From JAIBJP01 sp035639875 (lineage in GTDB: Bacteria > Actinomycetota > Thermoleophilia > Gaiellales > Gaiellaceae), in contig DASQXE010000095.1 of assembly GCA_035639875.1 (NCBI GenBank), positions 1 through 8,761 of the forward strand: DNA of 8,761 nt. The letters are read 5' to 3'. Of the stretch, positions 1-7,262 are shown one piece after another. How positions within the stretch are numbered: position 1 is the stretch's first letter; every line of letters starts with the position of its first letter. The notes under the pieces are model-generated. The model was not told where the DNA came from, did not search any database, and saw only the letters and a program-made list of their open reading frames with translations. A program made the translations under genes and the position numbers.

Positions 1-946
1 CGCGGTTGACGAGCGGGATCCCGCTTGCGCGCTCGACGGTTTCGGGGACGGCCCAGCTCGCGCGGACGTCATAGATGATCTTCGCGCCAGGTTCCTTTTC
101 CAGCATGGCGTGGGCGAGGAGAGCGGTCACAAAGTCCCCGGGGACGAAGTCGCCGGTGTCGTCGACGAAGAAGCAACGGTCGGCGTCTCCGTCGAAGGCG
201 ATTCCGAGGTCGGCTTGTTCGTCGACCACCTTCGCGACGATGAACTCGCGGTTCTCGGGGAGAAGCGGATTCGGCTCGTGATTGGGAAAGTTGCCGTCGG
301 GCTCGAAGAAACAACGCACAGCCTGGATGGGAAGGCGCTCGAGGATCGGCGGCAGCATCGCGCCGGCCATCCCGTTGGCAGCGTCGATGACGACGCGTAG
401 CGGCTGCACTTCCTCCGGCTCGATGAACGACAGCACCTTGTCGACGAAGGCGGGGTAGACGTCGGCCTTTTCGGCCATGGCGGGGCCTGGCCCCGTCCTG
501 TCTCCTTCAGCCATGACCGGGGTCTGACCCCGGTCATGTCCCAAAAGGGCGAGGGCCCGATCGCGGATGTCGAGGAGCCCCGAATCGCCCCCGACGGGAA
601 GCGCACCGCGGCGCACGATCTTCATCCCGTTGTAGTCCTTCGGGTTGTGGGAGGCCGTCACGGCAACGCCGCCGTCGAGACCGAGCTCGCCGACGGCGAA
701 ATAGAGCATCTCGGTGCCGACGATCCCGATATCCACCACCTCCGCTTCGCCTGCGGCTGCACCGTCGATCACGGCAGCCGCGACCGTCGGCGACGAAAGT
801 CGCATGTCCCGGCCGACTGCGATTCGTTTCGGCTCGAACTGCTCGACGTATGCGCGGCCGACGGCGTAAGCGCCCTCCTCGTCGAGCTCCGTCGGATAGA
901 TCCCGCGGATGTCGTAGGCCTTGAAGACCTTCGGATCGAGCGCCAT
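1..946 (-). CDS. manB: Phosphomannomutase/phosphoglucomutase, C-terminus beyond the left edge
   Basis: An alpha-D-phosphohexomutase interconverts mannose-6-P/mannose-1-P or glucose-6-P/glucose-1-P, feeding nucleotide-sugar and cell-envelope glycan synthesis in the cytoplasm. The 315 visible residues start MALDPKVFKAYDIRG, the usual family N-terminus. The phosphoserine loop TASHNP is at about 97-102 (Ser99) and the metal-binding loop DGDADR at 252-257, so domains 1 and 2 and the start of domain 3 are present. The sugar-binding GE-SGH loop and the C-terminal phosphate loop would lie past the edge, so mannose versus glucose preference cannot be judged. The ATG at 946 is preceded by GGGGG with almost no spacing, a poor ribosome site, but the N-terminal homology fixes it. 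The gene starts 10 bp after the 171-residue gene and is probably last in the corA operon. Oddity: residues 137-162, in the linker between domains 1 and 2, are encoded by two palindromic repeats read in frame. Family call is secure; the exact substrate is inferred. Confidence 0.93.
   Translation of the reverse strand, partial: MALDPKVFKAYDIRGIYPTELDEEGAYAVGRAYVEQFEPKRIAVGRDMRLSSPTVAAAVIDGAAAGEAEVVDIGIVGTEMLYFAVGELGLDGGVAVTASHNPKDYNGMKIVRRGALPVGGDSGLLDIRDRALALLGHDRGQTPVMAEGDRTGPGPAMAEKADVYPAFVDKVLSFIEPEEVQPLRVVIDAANGMAGAMLPPILERLPIQAVRCFFEPDGNFPNHEPNPLLPENREFIVAKVVDEQADLGIAFDGDADRCFFVDDTGDFVPGDFVTALLAHAMLEKEPGAKIIYDVRASWAVPETVERASGIPLVNR
461..531. repeat. Imperfect tandem duplication of the palindrome unit (period about 37 bp)
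   Basis: A second palindrome, CGGGGCC-T-GGCCCCG (481-495), lies 37 bp centre to centre from the one at 512-538 and shares the pattern GGGGYCTGRCCCC. The sequence after each core on the minus strand is also similar: ATGGCTGAAGG after the first and ATGGCCGAAAAGG after the second. In the protein this gives two copies of (V/A)MAE spaced 12 residues apart (144-147 and 156-159). The simplest reading is a duplicated unit that has diverged. It replaces or extends the linker between domains 1 and 2 of the mutase. Confidence 0.7.
512..538. repeat. 27-bp perfect palindrome inside the mutase gene
   Basis: Two 13-bp arms, CATGACCGGGGTC (512-524) and GACCCCGGTCATG (526-538), are exact reverse complements around a single T at 525. 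On the minus strand it is read in frame as HDRGQTPVM, residues 137-145 of the phosphohexomutase. The core GGGGTCTGACCCC looks like a dispersed palindromic (REP-like) element, and its position in a linker between folded domains fits an insertion tolerated by the protein. The symmetry is seen directly; mobility is inference. Confidence 0.85.
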
Positions 947-956
947 CCCCCGAATG

Positions 957-1472
957 CTACGAGGGAGCGGGGAGCTCGGCCTCGAGTTGCCTCACGGAAC
1001 GATCGAGCCAGGCTGGATCGGCGGAGCCGAGCGCCTTCTCGAGTGCGATCCGGAGGTCGGAGGCGAACACCGGCGCGGCTGCATCCGCGAGGACGACGGC
1101 GAGGTAGACGTCGCGGCTTCGTCCCAGCGCGAAGCGCGCGTGCACGCGCCGGACGTAGATGCCCCGACCGTCGGGTCCGTCCAGTTCGATGCCACCGGGA
1201 CGACCGGGCGGGGGGCCGAAGCCGAGCTTCTCGGCCGGCGGCACGGAGACCTTCACTCCCTGACGGGAGAGCATCGTTGCGAGCGGTTGGTTCGGATAGA
1301 CCGCGCCGTGCCTCGGCTCGCCGACGGCGAGGCCGGTCTCCCTCCCGCAGCGCGCGCACCGTGTCCGGGCGGCCCAACGTCCGCTCAGGGAGTCCACGTA
1401 CTCGATCATCTCGTCGACGTGGCCGAACGGAGGCTGCCACCAGCACCGCCAGCGTCGGACGAGCGCGGTCAC
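957..1472 (-). CDS. Uncharacterised 171-residue protein with a single CxxC
   Basis: I do not recognise this protein family. The visible sequence has an N-terminal basic/aromatic stretch (RRWRCWWQPPFGH), a helix-like segment, one CARC motif (Cys39, Cys42) resembling half a zinc ribbon, a Gly/Pro-rich middle with LGFGPPPGRPGG, a beta-rich stretch and an amphipathic C-terminal helix. There is no signal peptide or membrane segment, so it is probably cytosolic. The GTG at 1472 forms a GTGA overlap with the HIT gene stop, and a GAGG lies 10 bases upstream. An in-frame GTG at 1481 is possible, but the GAGG would be too close to it. The overlap points to translational coupling with the HIT protein, and the mutase starts 10 bp downstream. 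Codon usage matches the neighbours and the reading frame is clean over 171 codons, so it is very likely a real gene. No function can be assigned. Confidence 0.75.
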   Translation of the reverse strand: MTALVRRWRCWWQPPFGHVDEMIEYVDSLSGRWAARTRCARCGRETGLAVGEPRHGAVYPNQPLATMLSRQGVKVSVPPAEKLGFGPPPGRPGGIELDGPDGRGIYVRRVHARFALGRSRDVYLAVVLADAAAPVFASDLRIALEKALGSADPAWLDRSVRQLEAELPAPS

Positions 1473-1948
1473 GCCGGCCACGCCTCGGCGAGCTTCCGCC
1501 TCGTGTCCTCGAGCGCCTCCGGCAGCACCTTCACGTCCGCGAGGACGGGCATGTAGTTCGTGTCGCCGGCCCAGCGAGGCACGACGTGAAGGTGGACGTG
1601 GTCGACGAGGCCCGCGCCGGCGATGCGGCCGAGGTTCCAGCCGAGGTTGAATCCCTGCGGGCGCGAGGTTTCCGCGAGGGCCGCCAAGCCCGCCGAGGCG
1701 AGCCGATGGATCTCGATCGCTTCGTCGCCGTCCAGGTCTCCGAAGTCGGCGACGTGTCGGTTGGGGGCGACCATCAGATGACCGGATGCATAGGGGTACT
1801 TGTTTAAGACGACGAACGCTCGCGTTCCACGGTGGGCGACGAGCCCGTCCGCGTCGTCACCGTCGCGGGCGCGACAAAGGAAGCAGCCCTCCTGCTCGTC
1901 TGCTCCCGCGATGTACTCGAGGCGCCAGGGCGCCCAGAGTTGCTTCAC
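1469..1948 (-). CDS. HIT-family hydrolase/phosphorylase (Ap4A-type)
   Basis: The 159-residue protein has the histidine-triad motif HVHLHVVP: His117, His119 (expected nucleophile) and His121. It also has a CFLC pair (Cys22, Cys25) typical of zinc-binding HIT proteins, and the substrate-loop signature NLGWN at 101-105. The start KQLWAPWRLEYI matches the actinobacterial branch that includes the Mycobacterium diadenosine tetraphosphate phosphorylase Rv2613c. It probably cleaves Ap4A or similar dinucleotides to AMP/ADP products in the cytosol, although Fhit- or Hint-like activity cannot be excluded. I chose the GTG at 1948 because family similarity begins there and GAGG sits 5 bases upstream. An in-frame ATG at 2011 would add 21 Arg/Ala-rich residues and overlap corA. 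It lies 31 bp after corA and its stop overlaps the next gene by 4 bp. Confidence 0.9.
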   Translation of the reverse strand: MKQLWAPWRLEYIAGADEQEGCFLCRARDGDDADGLVAHRGTRAFVVLNKYPYASGHLMVAPNRHVADFGDLDGDEAIEIHRLASAGLAALAETSRPQGFNLGWNLGRIAGAGLVDHVHLHVVPRWAGDTNYMPVLADVKVLPEALEDTRRKLAEAWPA

Positions 1949-1979
1949 GGCCGCCTCGCGGGCGCGTCGGCGGTGGGCG

Positions 1980-2960
1980 TCACAGCCAGTGGCGCCAGCG
2001 GAAGACGGCAATCGCGACCACGAAGAGCGCGCCCATCGCGGATACGGTCGCGATGAAGCCCACCGTGGCGAAGCCCCAGTTCATCCCGAAGATGCCCGAC
2101 AGGAGCGTCAGCGGCAGGAAGATGACCGAAAACACCGTCAGGATCTGAAGCCTGTACTGCTGGCGGTGCGAGATGACCGACTCGTTCGTCTGCTCGAGCG
2201 CCTCCACGACCTCCTTGTAGTTGTCGAGCAGGTCCCAGATGCGCTCGCTCGCATCGACGATGTCGTCGAAGTAGAGCTCGAGATCCTCGGGCAGGAAGCG
2301 CTGCGTGTAGCGCTCGAGCTGGCGCAGGGTGGCACGCTCGGGCTTGATGATCTTGCGATAGGCGATGATCTCCTGCTTCGCCGTCGAGATGTCCCGCACG
2401 ATCTCCTCGGAGCGCCCCTCGAAGAGGTCGTCCTCGATCGTGTCGAGCTTCCAGCCGATCTTGTCGAGGATGGGGAAGCAGTAGTCGAAGAGATCGTCGA
2501 GGACGTGGTAGAGGAGGTAGCCCGACCCCTTCGAGAAAAGCTCGTCGCGGCGCTCCATATCTTCCTCGCAGCGGCGGAAGAGGTACGTGACGGGCAGGAG
2601 CTCCACGTTCGGGAGCGTGATCAGGAAGTCGGGGCCGATGAACACGTCGAGCTCGGCCGCGTTGAGGCGCTGGACGCTCTTGTCGTAGAAGGGGAAGTGG
2701 AGGACGACGAACAGGTAGTTCTCGTACTCGTCGATCTTCGGCCGCTGGCGCTTCGAGAGGACGTCCTCGATGTCGAGCTGGTGGAAGCCGAAGCGGTCGG
2801 CGAGCGTCGTCGCCTCGAGGGCGCCCGGCTGGTCTACGTGGATCCAGGTGAGGCCGTTAGCAGAGAGCTCGGAGATCCGAGGCTCTAGGCGCTCGATGAC
2901 CTCTCCCGCGGCTCCGCGGGCCCGTCCACGCCTGATGCGGGGGAGTGTCGGCCTTGCCAT
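1980..2960 (-). CDS. corA: CorA-family Mg2+/Co2+ channel
   Basis: The 326-residue protein forms a pentameric inner-membrane channel for Mg2+ (also Co2+/Ni2+), gated by cytosolic Mg2+. The signature GIFGMNW has GMN at 292-294, at the end of the first membrane helix (about 268-291). A second helix covers about 298-319, and a short basic tail (RWRHWL) follows. The N-terminal two thirds is the soluble alpha/beta funnel with long stalk helices rich in Glu/Asp/Arg. Length and topology match the family. The ATG at 2960 has no clear Shine-Dalgarno. The first 20 residues are Arg-rich and unusual, so a later start cannot be ruled out, although I see no better one. It is first in a probable operon with the HIT, unknown and mutase genes. 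The link is not an obvious pathway, so this may be simple co-transcription. Confidence 0.95.
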   Translation of the reverse strand: MARPTLPRIRRGRARGAAGEVIERLEPRISELSANGLTWIHVDQPGALEATTLADRFGFHQLDIEDVLSKRQRPKIDEYENYLFVVLHFPFYDKSVQRLNAAELDVFIGPDFLITLPNVELLPVTYLFRRCEEDMERRDELFSKGSGYLLYHVLDDLFDYCFPILDKIGWKLDTIEDDLFEGRSEEIVRDISTAKQEIIAYRKIIKPERATLRQLERYTQRFLPEDLELYFDDIVDASERIWDLLDNYKEVVEALEQTNESVISHRQQYRLQILTVFSVIFLPLTLLSGIFGMNWGFATVGFIATVSAMGALFVVAIAVFRWRHWL

Positions 2961-3086
2961 CGGTACGGAGGGGGTCGTCGAGTCGCATTCCTGTACGGGA
3001 TTCTACCCCGGAACCCTGTTTTCAGGCTGGGCGCGGCGGCCACGATTCCGCCCTAAATCGCGTACTCACAGGCGTACACTCAAGCG
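2961..3086. promoter_or_regulatory. Divergent intergenic region between corA and the cyclase gene
   Basis: This 126-bp stretch separates two divergent starts and must carry both promoters. On the minus strand TAGAAT (3005 to 3000) is a good -10 candidate for corA and would give a leader of about 33 nt; a partial -35 (CTGAAA, 3025 to 3020) sits at a short 14-bp spacing. On the plus strand TACACT (3075-3080) serves the cyclase gene. I see no strong operator palindrome. The corA promoter is an inference from one hexamer. Confidence 0.45.
3075..3080 (+). promoter_or_regulatory. -10 box TACACT for a leaderless cyclase mRNA
   Basis: TACACT fits the actinobacterial TANNNT -10 pattern and ends 6 bases before the GTG at 3087. 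Transcription starting 7 bases after the box would begin at that GTG. No Shine-Dalgarno is present before it (CAAGCG), which supports a leaderless transcript. No convincing -35 is visible 16-18 bases upstream. Confidence 0.55.
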
Positions 3087-6000
3087 GTGAGGGTCTGCCA
3101 GCAGTGTGGTCAGGACAATCCCGAGGGGTTCCGGGTTTGTGGCTATTGCGGAACGCCGTTCACTGCTCCGGAACCGCGGCACGAGGTGCGGAAGACCGTC
3201 ACCGTGATCTTCTCGGACCTCGTCGGGTCGACGACCCTGGGGGAATCGCTCGACTCGGAGACGCTCCGGGAGGTCCTGAGCCGCTACTTCGACGCGATGC
3301 AGGCGGTGATCGAGGCTCACGGCGGCACGGTGGAGAAGTTCATCGGCGACGCGATCGTCGCCGTCTTCGGTCTGCCGAAACTGCTCGAGGACGACGCGCT
3401 CCGAGCGGCGCGCGCGGCTCTCGAGATGCGAGCCATGCTCACCGAGCTGAATGCCGAGCTCGAGCAGGGTTGGGGCATTGTCTTGGCGACGCGCACCGGC
3501 CTCAACACGGGTGAGGTCGTCGCCGGCGACATCACGCAAGGGCAGCGCCTCGTCACCGGCGACACCGTGAACGTCGCCGCACGCCTCGAGCAGGCCGCGG
3601 GCGCCGGTGAAATCCTGCTCGGTGACCTCACGTACCGGCTGGTACGAGGAAGCGTCGAGGCCGAGCCCGTCGAGCCCCTTACGCTGAAAGGCAAGGCCGA
3701 GCGCGTGGCGGCTCACCGGCTCCTCGGGTTGCGTGAGGCCGGTGCGCTGGCCGAAGCACGGCATGGGCCCCTCGTCGGCCGCGACGCCGAGCTGGGCCTG
3801 CTGATCGGATGGTTCGAGGATGCGCGTCGGTCTTCGACGTGCCGGCTCGCGACGGTCCTCGGTGCGCCCGGGATGGGCAAGTCGACGTTGATCGCGGGGC
3901 TGACCGAAGCGGTCCGCGACGATGCCGTGATCGTCCGGGGACGCTGTCTCGCCCACGGGCGAGGAACAACGTTCTGGCCGATCGCCGAGATTGTGCACAA
4001 GTCCGCCGGCATCGTCGACGACGATGCTCCCGATCTCGCGCGTGGCAAGATCGCAACGCTCGTCGAGGACGATGCGGTAGCAGAGCGCCTGGCGGCGTTG
4101 ATCGGGCTCTCGGATGCGCAATTCCCGGTTGAGGAGGCGTTTTGGGGCGTGCGCAGGTTCTTCGAGATCCTCTGCGTCAAATGCCCGCTGGTCGCCGTCA
4201 TCGAGGACATCCACTGGGCCGAGATGACGCTGCTCGATCTCCTCGAGCACCTCCTGACCACCGGCGAAGCGCCTCTGCTCGTCGTCTGTTCGGCGCGGCC
4301 GGAATTCTTTGAGCTTCGGCCCGGATGGGGGGACCTCGCCGGCTCGCTCGCCGTGCTGCTCGAACCCCTTTCGGCCGAGAACGCGAGCCTCGTCGCCAAG
4401 CACCTTCTGGGAGACGCGCAGCTCGACGAGGGGGTCGCGCACCAGATCCTCGCTGCCGCTCAAGGCAATCCGCTCTTCGTCGAGCAGATGGTCTCGATGA
4501 TGATCGACGACGGCACTCTGTCGCGTGACGACGGCCGCTGGACAACGGCCCAGGGCCCGACCGAGATCGCCGTGCCGCCGACGATCAACGCTCTTCTTGC
4601 CGCTCGCCTGGATCTCCTCGGCCCGGACGAGCGCACCGTGATCGAAGCAGCCTCCGTCGCGGGCCTCGTGTTCCCGGCGGACGCGGTCCAGGAGCTCGTT
4701 CCGACGGAGCTGCAGAGGCGCCTCGACGCGCTCTTGAGCTCGCTCGCACGCAAGCATCTTGTCCATGCAGAACCGCAGGCGGCCGGCCTAGACGCTCGCT
4801 TCCGTTTCGACCACGCGCTCATCCGCGATGCCGCTTATCAAGGGATGCTCAAGCGGACGAGGGCCACGCTGCACGAGCGCTTCGTCGTCTGGGCCGACCG
4901 GGTGAACAGCGAACGCGACCGCGGGACCGAGTTCGAGGAGATCCTCGGCTACCACCTCGAGCAGGCGTACCGGAACCTCGAGCAGCTCGGGCCGCTCGAT
5001 GAGCATGGCCGTGGGCTCGGAGCCGAGGCGGCCGGACGCCTGGCGGGCGCGGGTCGAAGAGCCTTCAGCCGCGGAGACATGCCCGCCGCGGGGAACCTCT
5101 TGCGTCGAGCCGTCATGCTTCTCCCCGAGGGCGACCCGGCACGCATCGAGCTCCTCCCTGACCTGGGCGAGGCTCTCGCCGAGGTCGGGGAGTTCCCCTG
5201 GGCGGAGGTTTTTCTCGAGGAGGCAATCCAGTCAGGAGGCGACGACAGCCTTGCCTCCGCAGCCGCCGAGCTTCTGCTTTTACGTGTGAAAGGCCAGGTG
5301 GGCGAGGCTGAGCGGTGGAGCGAGCGTTTGGTCGAGGCCGCTACCCGCGCAATCTCCCGATTCGAGGATCATGGAGACGACGCCAAACTTGCGACGGCTT
5401 GGCGCCTTCTCGCCTGGGCCCATGGCACCTCTTGTCAGCACGGCCTTGCAGCCGAGGCCGCCGAGAAGGCCATGGAGCATGCCCAACTCGCCGGGGACGC
5501 TCGGCAGGGGCGTCGCGCGGCTTCCCACTACGCTATGGCGGCCCTTCACGGCCCGACTCCCGCTTCCGAGGCGATCGAACGGTGCGAACAGATCATTTTG
5601 GATTCCCGTGGCGACCGGCGGACGGAAGGCCTGGTTCGGACGACCCTCGCTCCGCTCTACGCGATGCGCGGCGAGTTCGAGGAGGCTCGTCGCGTGTACA
5701 CCGGAGCGCAGGCCATGCTGGAGGAGTTGGGCCGGACCTTGGTCGGAGCGTCGACGTCGCTCGCCTCCTGCGCCGTCGAAACACTCGCGGGGGACTTAGC
5801 TGCGGCCGAGCGTGAACTTCGCCGCGATCACCTCGCCCTCACTGAGCTCGGTGAGAAGTACCTGCTCTCCACCGTCGCGGGCGAACTGGCCCGGGTGCTG
5901 TACGCGCAAGGACGCTACGAGGACGCGGACGCAATGAGCCACGAGGCCGAACATCTCGCAGCCGAAGACGACATCGCCTCCCAGACACTCTGGCGGTCCG

Positions 6001-6260
6001 TGCGCGCGAAGATCTTAGGCAGGCGCGGGCGTGCAGCTGAGGCGCAACGCCTTGCGCGAGAGGCGGTGGAGTTGATCGGGCGGACAGACGCTCCTCTCAC
6101 CAAAGCGGCCACGCTCGTGGACTTCGCTGAGGTTCTTCGTATCAGTGACCAAGAGGAAGAGGCCGACGCCGCGCTGGAACAGGCTCTCGCCCTTCTCGAC
6201 GCGAAGGGGAGTGTCGCTGCAGCTCAGGGCGTTCGCGCGCTTACTGCGTCGCCCGCCTAG
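3087..6260 (+). CDS. Zinc-ribbon class III adenylate cyclase with STAND-type NTPase and TPR-like tail
   Basis: This is a 1057-residue signalling protein. Residues 4-21 form a zinc ribbon (Cys4, Cys7, Cys18, Cys21). Residues about 35-215 are a class III cyclase domain: metal ligands Asp44 (FSDLVGST) and Asp88 (EKFIGDA), substrate Lys84, Thr160 (GDT), and transition-state Asn162 and Arg166 (GDTVNVAARLE). The catalytic set looks complete and ATP-selective, so it should make cAMP when paired as a dimer. GRDAELGLL (231-239) opens an AAA_16/AfsR-LAL-like NTPase with Walker A GAPGMGKST (259-267) and Walker B VAVIEDIHWAE (369-379). A winged-helix-like region follows to about 600, then roughly 400 residues of Ala/Leu/Glu-rich helical repeats typical of TPR sensor tails. 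There is no membrane segment and no LuxR-type DNA-binding domain. GTG 3087 is only three codons before the first ribbon cysteine. The ligand is unknown. Gene-family relatives in mycobacteria and rhizobia are poorly characterised. Confidence 0.92.
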   Translation: MRVCQQCGQDNPEGFRVCGYCGTPFTAPEPRHEVRKTVTVIFSDLVGSTTLGESLDSETLREVLSRYFDAMQAVIEAHGGTVEKFIGDAIVAVFGLPKLLEDDALRAARAALEMRAMLTELNAELEQGWGIVLATRTGLNTGEVVAGDITQGQRLVTGDTVNVAARLEQAAGAGEILLGDLTYRLVRGSVEAEPVEPLTLKGKAERVAAHRLLGLREAGALAEARHGPLVGRDAELGLLIGWFEDARRSSTCRLATVLGAPGMGKSTLIAGLTEAVRDDAVIVRGRCLAHGRGTTFWPIAEIVHKSAGIVDDDAPDLARGKIATLVEDDAVAERLAALIGLSDAQFPVEEAFWGVRRFFEILCVKCPLVAVIEDIHWAEMTLLDLLEHLLTTGEAPLLVVCSARPEFFELRPGWGDLAGSLAVLLEPLSAENASLVAKHLLGDAQLDEGVAHQILAAAQGNPLFVEQMVSMMIDDGTLSRDDGRWTTAQGPTEIAVPPTINALLAARLDLLGPDERTVIEAASVAGLVFPADAVQELVPTELQRRLDALLSSLARKHLVHAEPQAAGLDARFRFDHALIRDAAYQGMLKRTRATLHERFVVWADRVNSERDRGTEFEEILGYHLEQAYRNLEQLGPLDEHGRGLGAEAAGRLAGAGRRAFSRGDMPAAGNLLRRAVMLLPEGDPARIELLPDLGEALAEVGEFPWAEVFLEEAIQSGGDDSLASAAAELLLLRVKGQVGEAERWSERLVEAATRAISRFEDHGDDAKLATAWRLLAWAHGTSCQHGLAAEAAEKAMEHAQLAGDARQGRRAASHYAMAALHGPTPASEAIERCEQIILDSRGDRRTEGLVRTTLAPLYAMRGEFEEARRVYTGAQAMLEELGRTLVGASTSLASCAVETLAGDLAAAERELRRDHLALTELGEKYLLSTVAGELARVLYAQGRYEDADAMSHEAEHLAAEDDIASQTLWRSVRAKILGRRGRAAEAQRLAREAVELIGRTDAPLTKAATLVDFAEVLRISDQEEEADAALEQALALLDAKGSVAAAQGVRALTASPA

Positions 6261-6264
6261 GTAG

Positions 6265-7260
6265 CTAGTGGTAGTAGCCGTTGTGGCTGTTGATCAGCGT
6301 CCCGACCCAGTCGCCGTCGGGCAGTTTGGCCACATTCCATAGGCACGGAAGCTCGGACGTGGCCGGGGTCGCCGAGGAGCAACGGCGCGACACAACGTTG
6401 ATCGGACAGCCGCTCAGGCACTCGGTGACGAGAAACGCGAATTTCTTGCTGTTCAGCGTCGACGGAATGAGCGTTTTGTCCCAACGGACTCCAAAGGCGA
6501 GCGGGGGGTCGAATGTTCCCGGGATCGAGGCGTGAACCCAATCGCCGCGTCGGCAGACGACGCCCTTCGGGCAAGTCAGGGGCCCCGGAGTCTCTTCGAG
6601 CAGAGCCGTCAGGGAGGTCGGAGCCGAATCGATTGCCGCGTCCGCAATCAGGGGATCGCTCGTCGTCGCGACGCCCGCCCCGGAAGGATCGGTGGTGAGA
6701 TCGACCGAAGCTCCCTCAGGAACAAAGGACGACGCGGTTCCCGCGACCGCCTGAACCGGCGTTGCGACCGTCGCAGATACGGTGTCCTGCTTGGGGTCCG
6801 ACGACCCGTGGTCGTTCGGCCCCTCGTCGAAGGAGACGGTGAATGTCGCGGTTGCGGTCCCCTCCGCTTCAGGCGCGGTCACGACCACGTCGACCTCGGC
6901 TGAGGCGCCCGCCGCCAAGCTCCCGAAGCTGCATGCGACGCCGCTCCCGGTGCAGCTACCAGCCGTGGGGACGACGGAAACGAGCGTGGACCCGCTCGGG
7001 ACGGAGCCGCTCACTCCAACGTGAGTCACGGTGTTCGCGGCGCGGTTCGTTACGACGACCGCGTATGCGAGATAGGTCGGAGATCCCGGACGCGACGGCG
7101 AGACAGTCTCGGGCGCTGCCGTCGAGGAGATGCAGACCAGCGGGCCTGATTGCGAGCAATCTTCCGATGCCTGCGCACTCGGAGCCCCGATAGGGCCGAG
7201 TGCGGCCAGGGTGAGCACGACGATTCCAAGCCTTACCTTCGGCGGGACCCCTCGCGGCAT
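6265..7260 (-). CDS. Exported cysteine-rich protein with a DUF11-like domain
   Basis: The 331-residue protein has a Sec-type signal peptide: basic start, hydrophobic core LGIVVLTLAALGPIG, and an AQA-Ser cleavage site after residue 31. Residues about 50-165 resemble DUF11, a beta-sandwich repeat found in bacterial surface proteins (AYAVVVTNRAANTVTHVGVSG, then GSCTGSGVACSFGSL). The last 110 residues are a separate region with six cysteines (230, 236, 281, 285, 294, 306) ending in GDWVGTLINSHNGYYH. All ten mature cysteines could pair as disulfides outside the cell. There is no LPXTG motif, lipobox or C-terminal membrane helix, so it is probably secreted or non-covalently held. ATG 7260 is fixed by the signal peptide and a strong Shine-Dalgarno; the frame stays open upstream through the tRNA, but that extension is not coding. 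Function unknown. Confidence 0.88.
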   Translation of the reverse strand: MPRGVPPKVRLGIVVLTLAALGPIGAPSAQASEDCSQSGPLVCISSTAAPETVSPSRPGSPTYLAYAVVVTNRAANTVTHVGVSGSVPSGSTLVSVVPTAGSCTGSGVACSFGSLAAGASAEVDVVVTAPEAEGTATATFTVSFDEGPNDHGSSDPKQDTVSATVATPVQAVAGTASSFVPEGASVDLTTDPSGAGVATTSDPLIADAAIDSAPTSLTALLEETPGPLTCPKGVVCRRGDWVHASIPGTFDPPLAFGVRWDKTLIPSTLNSKKFAFLVTECLSGCPINVVSRRCSSATPATSELPCLWNVAKLPDGDWVGTLINSHNGYYH

Positions 7261-7262
7261 TT

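Noticed and set aside
536..1807. 423-codon open frame on the plus strand
   Set aside because: It lies antisense to the mutase, unknown and HIT genes, is Arg/Ser-rich low-complexity, and matches no family; GC-rich DNA opens such frames opposite real genes.
1949..2011. Upstream ATG start for the HIT gene
   Set aside because: It adds an Arg/Ala-rich tail unlike family N-termini and overlaps corA; the GTG at 1948 has a well-placed GAGG and begins the conserved sequence.
1800..2888. 362-codon open frame on the plus strand
   Set aside because: It is antisense to corA, with a Glu/Val/Leu-rich product that mirrors codon bias; CorA motifs on the other strand are decisive.
2905..2920. Palindrome CCCGCGG-CT-CCGCGGG early in corA
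   Set aside because: It is short, made only of GC-rich triplets that encode Arg-Gly-Ala-Ala-Gly, has no second copy, and is expected by chance in such DNA.
3066..4766. 566-codon open frame on the minus strand opposite the cyclase gene
   Set aside because: The plus-strand frame has clear cyclase and NTPase motifs; the antisense product has no domain signature and is explained by codon bias.
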